A DNA stretch of 64,000 nt, taken from NCBI RefSeq assembly GCF_040182365.1, contig NZ_CP144460.1, positions 124,001 to 188,000 of the forward strand. Direction: 5' to 3'. The position numbers and the translations under genes were made by a program. This document shows positions 33,735-41,860 of this stretch, piece after piece. The notes under the pieces were generated by a model. That model was not told the origin of the DNA and searched no databases. It was given only the letters and a program-made list of their open reading frames with translations. Each line of letters starts with the position of its first letter. Positions within the stretch are counted from its first letter, which is position 1. The stretch is from Xanthomonas sp. 10-10 (GTDB taxonomy: Bacteria; Pseudomonadota; Gammaproteobacteria; Xanthomonadales; Xanthomonadaceae).

Positions 33735-34940
33735 TCACCCCGATGGTGCGGGCCGACTGCGCCACAACGGCATCAAGGCCACCAACCCAAGCACGGGGCC
33801 AGGCAGCAGCACCCAGGCGATATGCAGCCCCAGCGCGTCTACATACCGCGTGCTCACACCGATCGCCACCACGGTGATCGCAAAACCAATCGCGTTCTGC
33901 ATCGACAGCGCACTGCCCACGATGGCAGGCGGGCATGCACGTGCAGCCAATGCGGAAAACTGCGGTGAGTCGGCCACCACGCTGGCGCCCCACACCAGCA
34001 TCAACGCAAGTGCCGCATAGCCAGATTGCCCACCCACCCATGGAAACGCCAGGCAGCACAGTGCCGAGATCAGCAACGCCACCGCTGCCACACGCGCGCT
34101 ACCGATGCGCGCACTCAACTGCCCGCCCAGCACGCAGCCCACCGCCCCTGCGGCGATCACCGCAAACGCCAACGTGGCCGTGCTCACCCCAAGCGCTTGC
34201 GACAGGCCGGCGCGCGCGATCAGCAGCGGCGTCAGCGTCCACATCGCATACAGCTCCCACATATGGCCGAAGTAGCCGAACGTGGCGGCGCGAAAGTCCT
34301 TCAATGAAAACGCCTGCAGTACCGCGCCGAACGCCAGCGTGCCGCTTGCCCGTGCCGGTGCAGCCGCGCCTTGCCCCAGGCGCAGGATCATCGCTGCCCC
34401 AATCACGGCCAGGAGCGATGCCACCCCCATCGGCGCCTGCCACGGCAACGCGCCACCCACCGCCTTGATGCCCTGCGGCAACGCCGTGCCCAGCGTCAGC
34501 ATGCCCACCAGCCACGCCAGCGCCTTGCCCGCATGCTGCGGCGCCCACTGCACCACCAGCTTCATCCCGATCGGATAGATGCCAGACAGGCACAGCCCCA
34601 CCGCAAAGCGCCACACCATTCCCGTGGCGACATCGCTGGCGAAGATCGCAAAGCCCAGATTGCACGCCGCCCCGGTTATCGCGCAGACGGCAAAGATGCG
34701 GCTGGCCGCAAACCGGTCGGCCAACCCGCTCAGCGCAAAGCTCAACGTGCCCAGGATGAAACCCACCTGCGTGGCCATGGTCAGCCACCCGACTGCCGCT
34801 GCACCCACGCCCCATTGCCGCATCACGTCGTCGGCCGCGCTGTTGGCCGAAAACCATAACGAGGTGCCCAACAGTTGCGCCAGGATAATCACCACCAGCG
34901 CAGTGCTTGGTCGCATGGGTGGCGGCACGGCGTGCGTCAT
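33735..34940 (-). CDS. MFS transporter (CynX/NarK-like group)
   Basis: 401 residues, 12 predicted helices. The start at 34940 (MTHAVPPPMRPS) precedes helix 1 (LVVIILAQLLGTSLWFSANS). Loop 2-3 reads GLADRFAASRIFAVCAI, and KLVVQWAPQHAGKALAW is in helix 4-5, like cyanate/nitrate-type MFS permeases. Inner membrane; substrate unknown. The gap to copy 2 of the secreted gene (33492-33734) shows nothing beyond that gene's promoter. Confidence 0.82.
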   Translation of the reverse strand: MTHAVPPPMRPSTALVVIILAQLLGTSLWFSANSAADDVMRQWGVGAAAVGWLTMATQVGFILGTLSFALSGLADRFAASRIFAVCAITGAACNLGFAIFASDVATGMVWRFAVGLCLSGIYPIGMKLVVQWAPQHAGKALAWLVGMLTLGTALPQGIKAVGGALPWQAPMGVASLLAVIGAAMILRLGQGAAAPARASGTLAFGAVLQAFSLKDFRAATFGYFGHMWELYAMWTLTPLLIARAGLSQALGVSTATLAFAVIAAGAVGCVLGGQLSARIGSARVAAVALLISALCCLAFPWVGGQSGYAALALMLVWGASVVADSPQFSALAARACPPAIVGSALSMQNAIGFAITVVAIGVSTRYVDALGLHIAWVLLPGPVLGLVALMPLWRSRPAPSG

Positions 34941-35366
34941 CGGATCAGCCTTGCGCGTGCGCGTCGCAATATCGGCAGCGGGCGTCGAGCTGAAGGTGAG
35001 TAACGTTTGGTGTCTACGGCTGCTGGCATGGCACGGGACCCCATCAGACGCAGTCATGTAGTGGCGCTGAGCTTACTGCAGCCATCTGCTTGCTGCTCCC
35101 GCTTGCGAGTCGATGAGGTGTGCCTGGACATATGCCGCGGCGGCACCCGAAAAAGATGCCAGCGAAACTCCTTTGATCGTCAGTAGCGGGAACCAAGACT
35201 GTCCCAGCCCCACCGCACGGCCGCGCCTGCTGCCGGAGGGTGCGTTTGGCCGCAGGCAACGCAGTGCACGCGCATGGCGAATTCCGTACAGTCGGCTCGT
35301 CATCGTTGCAAGGCTGCGTCCCGCCTACCACCGTATCGCGCCTGCCGGGCGCACAAGGAACCTGCA
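34941..35366. other. Intergenic region between divergent MFS and RibD-like genes
   Basis: 426 bases. It contains both promoters by necessity; no operator palindrome or gene is evident. Confidence 0.4.
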
Positions 35367-35990
35367 ATGCGCGAGCTGAAATTGATGATGTCGGTGTCGT
35401 TGGACAGCTTTGTCAGCGGGCCGGATGGCGAGGTGGACTGGATGTTCAGCGGCGACCAGGAGGCAATCGCCTGGAAGGTCGCCACTGCGTGGGAAGCCAG
35501 CCTGCACATCATGGGCAGCCGTGTGTTCGCAGGGATGGCGTCGTTCTGGCCGACGGCCGACTCGCCGTTTGCGCCGCCGATGAATCAGATCCCCAAGGCG
35601 GTATTTTCTGCGCAGGGTGCTGGAGTGCTGGAAGCGGCCGTTACCGCGCTCGCGGCTGCGCAGGCACGGGCCGATGTTGCTGGCGCGCCACTGCAGGCTG
35701 GCGCGCAGAGCTGGTCGCAGGCCCATGTGGCCAGTGGCGACCTTGCACAGGAAGTGGCCAAGCTCAAGATGCAGGGCAACAAGCCGATCATCGCCCATGG
35801 CGGCGCGGCGTTTGCGCGCAGTTTGATTGCGCACAATCTTGTGGATGAGTATGTCCTGGGCGTGTACCCGATCGTGCTCGGCAAGGGCGTGCCGATCTTC
35901 GATGGCCTGCCCGCACCACGTGCGCTCACGCTGGTCGGCACCAAGACCTTCCCCAGCGGCTTCATGGCGCAGACGTATCGGCCGGTGTGA
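35367..35990 (+). CDS. Dihydrofolate reductase-family / RibD C-terminal-domain protein
   Basis: 207 residues; AAGGA precedes the ATG. The start RELKLMMSVSLDSFVSGPDG and the core LHIMGSRVFAGM, KPIIAHGGAAFARSLI and VLGVYPIVLGKGVPIFDGL are those of the RibD_C/DHFR-like fold that binds NADPH. There is no deaminase domain, so it is not a full riboflavin enzyme. It is probably an NADPH-dependent reductase of unknown substrate. The 282 bases after it contain no gene. Confidence 0.82.
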   Translation: MRELKLMMSVSLDSFVSGPDGEVDWMFSGDQEAIAWKVATAWEASLHIMGSRVFAGMASFWPTADSPFAPPMNQIPKAVFSAQGAGVLEAAVTALAAAQARADVAGAPLQAGAQSWSQAHVASGDLAQEVAKLKMQGNKPIIAHGGAAFARSLIAHNLVDEYVLGVYPIVLGKGVPIFDGLPAPRALTLVGTKTFPSGFMAQTYRPV

Positions 35991-36272
35991 GCGCGTGCGT
36001 CGGCGTCAGTGCTGGTACGTCGCTGCTGGCAGGGCGCGCACAGCTGGGACGGTACCGGCCGCGCGATGGGGATAGCTGCGATGGCACCCCTCGGTGTGGA
36101 TCAGGCGGCGCAGCGTGAGGCAAGGTCGCCTTGATGCTTGGCTGCGAGCGCATCCAGGGGTGCATCGCAGCGACGCGCCACCGCGTGCTGCCTGGATCAC
36201 TCAGCACACGGTTCACCGGCAGACGCTGGACCATCGCGTCGCGGCCTCGCGGGCGCAGCTTGCGTGCGTGAC

Positions 36273-37010
36273 CTAGCGCGCCGCGTCGATGACCATGCCG
36301 CCGTCCGGGGTGAGGCTGTAGCCGGTGATGAACTGCGCATCCTGGCTGGCAAGAAACAGGATCACCGGCGCAATGTCATGCTCGGGCGAGCCGTTGCGGT
36401 CGAACACATTGGGCAAGGGCGGGCGGTCGCTGCCGAAGGTGTCGGCAATGGGCATGACGTTGTTGACGGTGATCCCGTCGGCGCCCCATTCGCGCGCGGC
36501 CACGCGTGTCAGTGCGCGCACCGCCTCCTTCGCCATGCCATAGGGGGCGTAGCCCACCATGCCGAGCAAGCCGCCCGCCGAACCGAGATTGATGACGCGG
36601 CCCTGGCCACTGGCTTTCAGATACGGGTGGCAGGCCTGCATGCTGCGCAGGTACGCCAGTGGGCCTATGTCGAAGTTGCGCTGCAGCTGCTCCGCCGACA
36701 GGTCGATGACCGGCGAGAACACCGCTGACGGGTCGAAGGCATTGTTCACCAGGATGTCGACGCCGGCCCAGGTATCGACCACCGTCCTGACCGCTGCCTT
36801 GATGGCGTCTGCATCGCGCACATCGCAGCGCACGCCAATGGCCGTGCCTCCAGCCACGTTGATGTCGTGAACCACTGCGTCGATGTTGGCCTGCGTGAGG
36901 GAGAGCACCGCGACCTTGGCCCCTTCTGTTGCGAACAGCTTGGCCGTGGCGCGGCCAATGCCGCGCCCGCCACCCATCACGATGGCAACCTTTCCGTTGA
37001 GACGTGTCAT
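36273..37010 (-). CDS. SDR oxidoreductase, internal start within the DoxX fusion
   Basis: 245 residues from ATG 37010, which has its own AGGA 8 bases upstream. Cofactor motif GGGRGIG, NNA, catalytic Ser in NLGSAGG and YGMAK (Tyr/Lys) are all present. The end (TGYSLTPDGGMVIDA) is canonical. Cytosolic NAD(P) oxidoreductase of unknown substrate, possibly also produced as part of the longer fusion. Confidence 0.75.
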   Translation of the reverse strand: MTRLNGKVAIVMGGGRGIGRATAKLFATEGAKVAVLSLTQANIDAVVHDINVAGGTAIGVRCDVRDADAIKAAVRTVVDTWAGVDILVNNAFDPSAVFSPVIDLSAEQLQRNFDIGPLAYLRSMQACHPYLKASGQGRVINLGSAGGLLGMVGYAPYGMAKEAVRALTRVAAREWGADGITVNNVMPIADTFGSDRPPLPNVFDRNGSPEHDIAPVILFLASQDAQFITGYSLTPDGGMVIDAAR

Positions 37011-37448
37011 GCGGGATTCCTGGTGCGATGAAGTGTTGGATGAGGGCGTCAGCGGCTGCAGCGCGGCGATGGCCGGCGCGTAAGGTGAAGGCGGTTGGCG
37101 GGCGAGGTTTTGGGTGCCGAACGAGACGACCAGAAACACCAGGCCCAGCACCGCAGGAAGCGCGCCTTTGGGCTTACGCACACCCAGGTGTGCCATCCCC
37201 GACAGAAGCAGGTGGTACAACACACCTGCATACGCCAGATCGCTCAACGCCAAGTTGAAGCGCGACACGATCAGCAGCGGTGCCAGCAGCTTGATCGCGA
37301 TCATGAACGGCACCAACAGGGGCGCCGAATAGCCCAGCTCGGCCTGCGCCTTGTGCACGAACTCGCCCTTGGCGAGATACAAGGCGGCAGAGCTCAGATA
37401 GAGCAAACACAGCAGTACGGTGCTGATCCAATAAACGTAAATGGCCAT
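36273..37448 (-). CDS. DoxX-like membrane protein in frame with an SDR (391-residue fusion ORF)
   Basis: The ATG at 37448 opens a DoxX_2-type domain of ~120 residues with four hydrophobic helices (MAIYVYWISTVLLCLLYLSS ... LPAVLGLVFLVVSFG). The frame continues through a Pro/Ser linker into a complete SDR (next entry) with no stop. Either this is a real membrane-anchored reductase or the SDR is mainly made from its own start at 37010. DoxX-like proteins often accompany redox enzymes. It is divergent from an HxlR regulator at 37536, which probably controls it. Confidence 0.65.
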   Translation of the reverse strand: MAIYVYWISTVLLCLLYLSSAALYLAKGEFVHKAQAELGYSAPLLVPFMIAIKLLAPLLIVSRFNLALSDLAYAGVLYHLLLSGMAHLGVRKPKGALPAVLGLVFLVVSFGTQNLARQPPSPYAPAIAALQPLTPSSNTSSHQESRMTRLNGKVAIVMGGGRGIGRATAKLFATEGAKVAVLSLTQANIDAVVHDINVAGGTAIGVRCDVRDADAIKAAVRTVVDTWAGVDILVNNAFDPSAVFSPVIDLSAEQLQRNFDIGPLAYLRSMQACHPYLKASGQGRVINLGSAGGLLGMVGYAPYGMAKEAVRALTRVAAREWGADGITVNNVMPIADTFGSDRPPLPNVFDRNGSPEHDIAPVILFLASQDAQFITGYSLTPDGGMVIDAAR

Positions 37449-37535
37449 CTGGTGTGCGACACGCCGCTGCGAGATGCACGCAGAATGTCGACTAAGATGA
37501 CCCTTGAAAAGTAGGATGAATAGCTGGTGCTTAGT

Positions 37536-37913
37536 ATGAAAAAGCAGACCATTGAGACCGGCACGGTCAACATGCACGAGGAAATGCGCCGTGCATTCGC
37601 GCTACTCTCGGGCAAATGGAAACTGGAAATCATGTGGCTGCTCAATCAACGCATGTATCGCTTTGGCGAGCTGCGCAAGGCGATCCCGGGCATCACTCAG
37701 CACATGCTGACCGCACAGTTGCGCGAGCTGGAAGCGGATGGCTTGATCACCCGCACGGTGTTTGCAGAAGTGCCGCCGCGCGTTGAATACGCAATCACAG
37801 CCAAGGCGCGCGGACTTGGTGCGACGATGGAGGCGCTGACGGTGTGGTGGCAGGAATATGGGACGACCATCGCCAAGCGCCCGGCCACGCGTGGGCGAAA
37901 GGCGCGCGCCTAG
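37536..37913 (+). CDS. HxlR-family winged-helix regulator
   Basis: 125 residues from ATG 37536 (a GTG at 37527 is in frame). It has the family core MRRAFALLSGKWKLEIMWLL, YRFGELRKAIPGITQHMLTAQLRELEADGLI and RVEYAITAKARGL. The Cys common in redox-sensing HxlR members is absent from the N-terminus. It is divergent from the DoxX-SDR gene with 87 bp between starts, the usual regulator-target arrangement. Confidence 0.85.
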   Translation: MKKQTIETGTVNMHEEMRRAFALLSGKWKLEIMWLLNQRMYRFGELRKAIPGITQHMLTAQLRELEADGLITRTVFAEVPPRVEYAITAKARGLGATMEALTVWWQEYGTTIAKRPATRGRKARA

Positions 37914-37989
37914 CATGCGTACGTTAGCGAGGTCGTGTGTGCGCTGTTAAAGGTTGGGAGCGGCGCATATGCAGGCGCTCGAGGTGAGC

Positions 37990-38130
37990 GGTGACTGGCC
38001 CCTGTCCTCGCGGGAGAGGGGTTGGGGCGAGGGAACGGACTATGCGTAGTTGCCTAGTTGCATCAGGCTTTTCACCTACCCTCATCCGGTCCTTCGGGCC
38101 ACCTTCTCCCGAGGGGAGAAGGGAGCGGCT
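37990..38130. repeat. Dispersed Xanthomonas-type intergenic repeat
   Basis: CTCGCGGGAGAGGGGTTGGG (around 38008) and ACCCTCATCCGGTCCTTCGG (around 38080) are typical of a common intergenic repeat in Xanthomonas and relatives. CCTTCTCC/GGAGAAGG forms an 8-bp stem at its right end. The family is recognised from memory; other copies lie outside the window. Confidence 0.6.
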
Positions 38131-38216
38131 GCAGGTGCTTCGGCTGGCTTGCGGGGCGTGCGTTGGCTGGCTACCGCTTGGCCAGGTAACCTGGCTTGTG
38201 ACTGGATACGATAAAA

Positions 38217-38249
38217 CAACGACGCCCCGATTGAGTCGGGGCGTCGTTG
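38217..38249. terminator. Strong bidirectional intrinsic terminator
   Basis: CAACGACGCCCCGA and TCGGGGCGTCGTTG form a perfect 14-bp stem with loop TTGAG. It is followed by CTTGTTT and preceded by ATAAAA, so it can stop transcription from both sides. Confidence 0.8.
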
Positions 38250-38549
38250 CTTGTTTGTCGCTTAACAGGGAAGGTGCGCTGCGCTTGAGCGCTCGCAAAG
38301 CGAGTTGATGGAGAGTGCAAGCTGCTGTGGGCTCCCAGTTGTCGCACCAGGCAGGTGATCAAGATACATAACCCGCATTATCAAATTGCTATTTGATGAT
38401 GACAACGACGGTCCCACTAGCCAAGCTTCTGCTTGGAAGAACAACGCTACGCATCGACCGAAGTCGCCGACAGGTTGCTGTTCGACAACCGTGGTTGACG
38501 TATCGCGTCACTCTTGCACTTCCCAATCTCGCAAACCCTGGCGTCACAC
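38250..38549. other. Intergenic stretch before csbD, with one AT-rich hairpin
   Basis: CATTATCAAAT/ATTTGATGATG (38376-38401) forms an 11-bp stem with one G-U pair and loop TGCT. Otherwise nothing was recognised. Confidence 0.45.
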
Positions 38550-38729
38550 TTACTTGGACGCGTCGCGGACCTTGTCGGCCACTTCGCCAGCCTTGCGCTG
38601 CACCTTGCCCACGTTCTTTTCGGCAGCGCCTTCGAGCTCGGTGCTCTTGTCGCCGGTGACGCGGCCGATGGCTTCCTTGACCGAGCCCTTGACCTGCTTG
38701 GCAGTACCTTCGATACGGTTCTTATCCAT
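38550..38729 (-). CDS. csbD: CsbD-family stress protein
   Basis: 59 residues beginning MDKNRIEGTAKQVKGSVKEA, the defining CsbD sequence; GAGAAACG lies upstream of the ATG. CsbD-like proteins are small, hydrophilic, induced by general or envelope stress, and of unknown biochemical role. A 23-bp dyad (38821-38843), shared with the regulator promoter, lies 92 bp upstream of this start. This suggests control by the adjacent PAS-LuxR protein. Confidence 0.88.
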   Translation of the reverse strand: MDKNRIEGTAKQVKGSVKEAIGRVTGDKSTELEGAAEKNVGKVQRKAGEVADKVRDASK

Positions 38730-38820
38730 GGGACGTTTCTCGTAGTTTGGGGAACCCGGCCAGTCTGTCTGGGCCGGTGTGAGCATGATGTGCGCTCGCA
38801 TTCGGCCAGCCCAGTTGCGA

Positions 38821-38843
38821 ATGCACTAACCGCGTTGGTGCAT
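38821..38843. promoter_or_regulatory. Candidate LuxR-type operator, site 1 (upstream of csbD)
   Basis: The 23-bp dyad ATGCACTAA-N5-TTGGTGCAT is extended by GCGA/TCGC on both sides (38817-38847). It matches site 2 at 40455-40477 at 19 of 23 positions. It could also serve as a weak terminator of the regulator gene, but lacks a T-tract. Confidence 0.6.
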
Positions 38844-38861
38844 TCGCGCCAACGGATGCAG

Positions 38862-40382
38862 TTACTTCTTGCGCGTTGCCGGTTTGGCGCTGCGGCCGGC
38901 AAAGCCGCGTTCGCGTGCCCACACGATCGCTTCACCGCGGCTATGCACGTCGATCTTTGAATACAACGCCGCCACGTGATTGCGCACCGTATTGGGCGCC
39001 ACGCCCAGCGCCTGCGCAATCTGTTTGTCGGCCAGGCCTTCGGCGAGGTGTCCGAGCACGTCGCGTTCGCGGTCGGTGAGCTCGGCGATGCCGCAGCCGG
39101 TGGTCTGGCTGGGCCGGTTGGCGCGGCGCACGTTGGCCAGTTTTTCCAGCAGGCTCTGGCTGAACCACGAGGCGTCCTGCATCACCGCTTCGATGGCGGT
39201 CACCAGTTCCATCTCGGTGCGTTTGCGGTCGGTGATGTCCATCAGCGACAGCAGATAACACTGCACGCCGTGGATGCTGACGGTTTCTGCGGAGACCAGG
39301 CAGTCCAGTTGCTCGCCGTCCTTGCGTGCAATGGCGTATTCGACATTGAGCATGCTGCCGGTTTCGGCAAGCGCGCGATGAAACTGCTGGTAGGCCTGGC
39401 GGCCGGGAAACAGGCCGATTTCCTCGATGGGCTTGCCGACGATGTCTTCAGTGGCGTACTGGGTGATCTGCGACACGGCATCGTTGATCTCCACGATCTG
39501 CAAGGTCTCTGCATTGCACATCAGGGTGGGTACCGGGGTGATGCGGAAGGCCTTGGCAAAGCGTTCCTCGCTTTGCCGCAACGCCACCTCGGCGCGGCGG
39601 CGCGGTTCCAGGTCCATGAAGGTGAACAGCATGCAGGCTTCTTCGCCGATTTCAATCGGCTGGCCGGCCACCACCACCAGTTTGGTGGTGCCATCGGGCA
39701 GGCTGAGTTCGGCCTGCATCTGCGGGATGGTGGCGCCCTCGTTGAGCCGTTCAAGCCCCAGCTCACGGCGGTCGGCCATCTCCATCACGTCCACTTCGAA
39801 CACGCTCTTGCCCACCACCGCTTCGCGCGTGTAGCCGGTCATTTCCAGGAAACCCTGGTTGGCCTTGATATAGCGCTTGTCTTCGAGCCGGCAGATGCAG
39901 GCCGGTGCGGGGTTGGCATTGAAGGTGCGCTCGAAGCGTTGTTCGGCGCTGGCCCAGTCGCTGGCATCGGCCACGATCAGCACCAGGCAATCCGGCTCGC
40001 CTTGCGCGTCGGTGAGCACCAGGCTGCGCACGCGATGCACCCATTGCGCATCGCTGCCTTCGCGGAACACTTCCACCACCACGTCGTTGAACACTTCGCC
40101 GGCAATCACGCGGTCGATGGGGTAGTTGCCGGCGTTCAAGCGATGGTTGTTGCGATAGCGCAGCTGGAAGCGGGCGCGGTAGTCGCTGACGGTGGCGCCC
40201 AGCTCGGAGAGTTCGCTGGCGCCATGCATGGCCAGCGCGGCCTCGTTGGCCCAGGCAATGGTCTGATCCGGCTCGATCAGGATCACCCCTTCGCTCAAGC
40301 CGGTGATGATCTGCTGCAGCTGGCGACGGTTGGTAGAACTGGGCGGGCTGCTGGGAGGTGTGGCTTCACTGCCTGACGACAT
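38862..40382 (-). CDS. Multi-PAS regulator with C-terminal LuxR-type HTH
   Basis: 506 residues from ATG 40382 (GAGGG upstream). Three PAS domains are visible: one starting near IITGLSEGVILIEPDQTIAW, a second at FNANPAPACICRLEDKRYIK with the following PAC segment, and a third at FRITPVPTLMCNAETLQIVE. The C-terminus has the LuxR/FixJ HTH ELTDRERDVLGHLAEGLADK then TVRNHVAALYSKIDVHSRGE. There is no receiver domain, so it is a one-component sensor; the ligand or cofactor is unknown. Dyads in its promoter and before csbD are likely binding sites. Confidence 0.85.
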   Translation of the reverse strand: MSSGSEATPPSSPPSSTNRRQLQQIITGLSEGVILIEPDQTIAWANEAALAMHGASELSELGATVSDYRARFQLRYRNNHRLNAGNYPIDRVIAGEVFNDVVVEVFREGSDAQWVHRVRSLVLTDAQGEPDCLVLIVADASDWASAEQRFERTFNANPAPACICRLEDKRYIKANQGFLEMTGYTREAVVGKSVFEVDVMEMADRRELGLERLNEGATIPQMQAELSLPDGTTKLVVVAGQPIEIGEEACMLFTFMDLEPRRRAEVALRQSEERFAKAFRITPVPTLMCNAETLQIVEINDAVSQITQYATEDIVGKPIEEIGLFPGRQAYQQFHRALAETGSMLNVEYAIARKDGEQLDCLVSAETVSIHGVQCYLLSLMDITDRKRTEMELVTAIEAVMQDASWFSQSLLEKLANVRRANRPSQTTGCGIAELTDRERDVLGHLAEGLADKQIAQALGVAPNTVRNHVAALYSKIDVHSRGEAIVWARERGFAGRSAKPATRKK

Positions 40383-40454
40383 GGGTGACCCTCGGGCAAA
40401 CAACGGCGGTAGAGCGCAACAGTGGGCGCTCACGGTAGCGGCTGCCTGACGCGA

Positions 40455-40477
40455 ATGCACTAGCTGCACTGGTGCAT
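40455..40477. promoter_or_regulatory. Candidate LuxR-type operator, site 2 (divergent promoter region)
   Basis: ATGCACTAG-N5-CTGGTGCAT lies between the divergent PAS-LuxR regulator (73 bp to its start) and the membrane protein gene (68 bp to its start). It shares 19 of 23 bases with site 1. It may control both directions. Confidence 0.62.
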
Positions 40478-40544
40478 CCGGCTCAGGCGTCGAGCCGGCG
40501 GCGCTTCCACACTGGCCGCACTTTCACTGCAATGAGGCCACTCC

Positions 40545-41510
40545 ATGGCACAGGTTGTCCGTCATTCCTACGCCCCCAAGATGTCGTGGGGCGCCGTGCT
40601 CGCCGGCTGCACCATCGCACTGGTGACCTATCTGACCCTGAGCGTGCTGGGCACCGCGATCGGCGCGTCCACCATCGACCCGCTGCGCGAGGCCAACCCG
40701 GTCAGCGGGCTGGGTACCGGCGCCGGCATCTGGCTGGGCCTGAGCACCCTCGTCTCGATTGCGGTGGGTGCATTCGTCGCCGGCCGGCTGGCCACCTCCC
40801 GCGGCGGTACGCACGGCCTGCTGAGCTGGGCGCTGACCTCGCTGCTGACCACCTGGCTGGTGGCCGCGCTGGCCAGCAGCGCGGTGGGTGCAGTGTCCGG
40901 CGTGGTGGGCAAGGGCCTGTCGCTGACCGGGCAGGGGATTGCCGCCGCCGCCCCGACGCTGGGCAACGGCGTGCAGGATGAGCTCAAGAAGCAGGGCATC
41001 GACCTGGATTGGGGCGACCTGCGCGGCCAGCTGGAAACGGCGCTGCGCCAGACCGGCAAGGCCGAGCTCGCCCCCGAGCGCCTGAAGGACCAGGCCGAAG
41101 GTGCCACCACCGACGGCAAGGCCACCGCCAGCACCGCGGCGCAGACCCCGCAGGCGGCACCGGATGCCTTTGCCGCCTGGTTCGACCGGGTGCGTGCCCA
41201 GGCCAGGCCGGCCATCGATGCCGCCGACCGCGATGCCCTGGTCAACCTGATCATGGCCCGTACCGGCAAGCCGCGCGCGCAGGCCGAGCAGATTGCCGAC
41301 AACTACGCGCAGACCTACCAGCAGGCCATGGCGCAGTATGCCGCGCTCAAGCGCACCGCCGAGCAGAAGGCCCGCCAGGCCGGTGATGTGGCCGCCCGCG
41401 GCGTGTCGCGCGCGGCCTGGACCACCCTGGTGCTGCTGATCCTGGGTGCCGGCATCGCGTTTGGCGCGGGCCGTTTCGGCCGCCGCAGCGACCCGATCGT
41501 CGAGGTGTAA
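40545..41510 (+). CDS. Conserved membrane protein of unknown function
   Basis: 321 residues. The N-terminal half has three helices (SWGAVLAGCTIALVTYLTLS; GLSTLVSIAVGAFVAGRLAT; LLSWALTSLLTTWLVAALAS). A long hydrophilic, partly coiled-coil middle follows (AQAEQIADNYAQTYQQAMAQ) and a final helix (TLVLLILGAGIAFGAGRFG). Such proteins occur next to CsbD and other stress genes. It is divergent from the PAS-LuxR regulator and shares its operator region. A terminator follows at 41649. Confidence 0.75.
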   Translation: MAQVVRHSYAPKMSWGAVLAGCTIALVTYLTLSVLGTAIGASTIDPLREANPVSGLGTGAGIWLGLSTLVSIAVGAFVAGRLATSRGGTHGLLSWALTSLLTTWLVAALASSAVGAVSGVVGKGLSLTGQGIAAAAPTLGNGVQDELKKQGIDLDWGDLRGQLETALRQTGKAELAPERLKDQAEGATTDGKATASTAAQTPQAAPDAFAAWFDRVRAQARPAIDAADRDALVNLIMARTGKPRAQAEQIADNYAQTYQQAMAQYAALKRTAEQKARQAGDVAARGVSRAAWTTLVLLILGAGIAFGAGRFGRRSDPIVEV

Positions 41511-41648
41511 GCCCTCGCGTCGAAGGCACACGGTGGGGAACGGTGGCCTGCAGCAGGGCACCGTGCGCAAGCCGGCGCTGTCGAAGGAGCAGGACTCGAG
41601 CAAGCTGCAGGGGCAACCCTTCCGGCGATGGATGCCGCGACGTGCTCG

Positions 41649-41682
41649 ACACCGGGCCATCCAGGGGTGGCCCGGTGTTTTT
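41649..41682 (+). terminator. Intrinsic terminator after the membrane protein gene
   Basis: ACACCGGGCCA and TGGCCCGGTGT form a perfect 11-bp stem with an 8-base loop, followed by TTTTT. It lies 139 bases after the stop and upstream of the histidine kinase start, which excludes the longer upstream extension of that gene. Confidence 0.82.
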
Positions 41683-41860
41683 GTGTGTGTGGCGGGCGGA
41701 GCAGGCGTGGGTGCCGGCACGCCGGGTCCGCCTCAGCCGCGTCGCCAGCACCCTGCAGGCCAGCACGCTGCCTGCGCCATCGCAGACATCGGGCCAACCC
41801 AGACTCAGGCAGCCGACGCCGCACGGGCACTGCACATCGCGCGCAGGAGCGCATGCAACA

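Noticed and set aside
41543-41860. Longer N-terminus for the hybrid histidine kinase
   Set aside because: It would include a strong terminator (41649-41682) and composition unlike protein.
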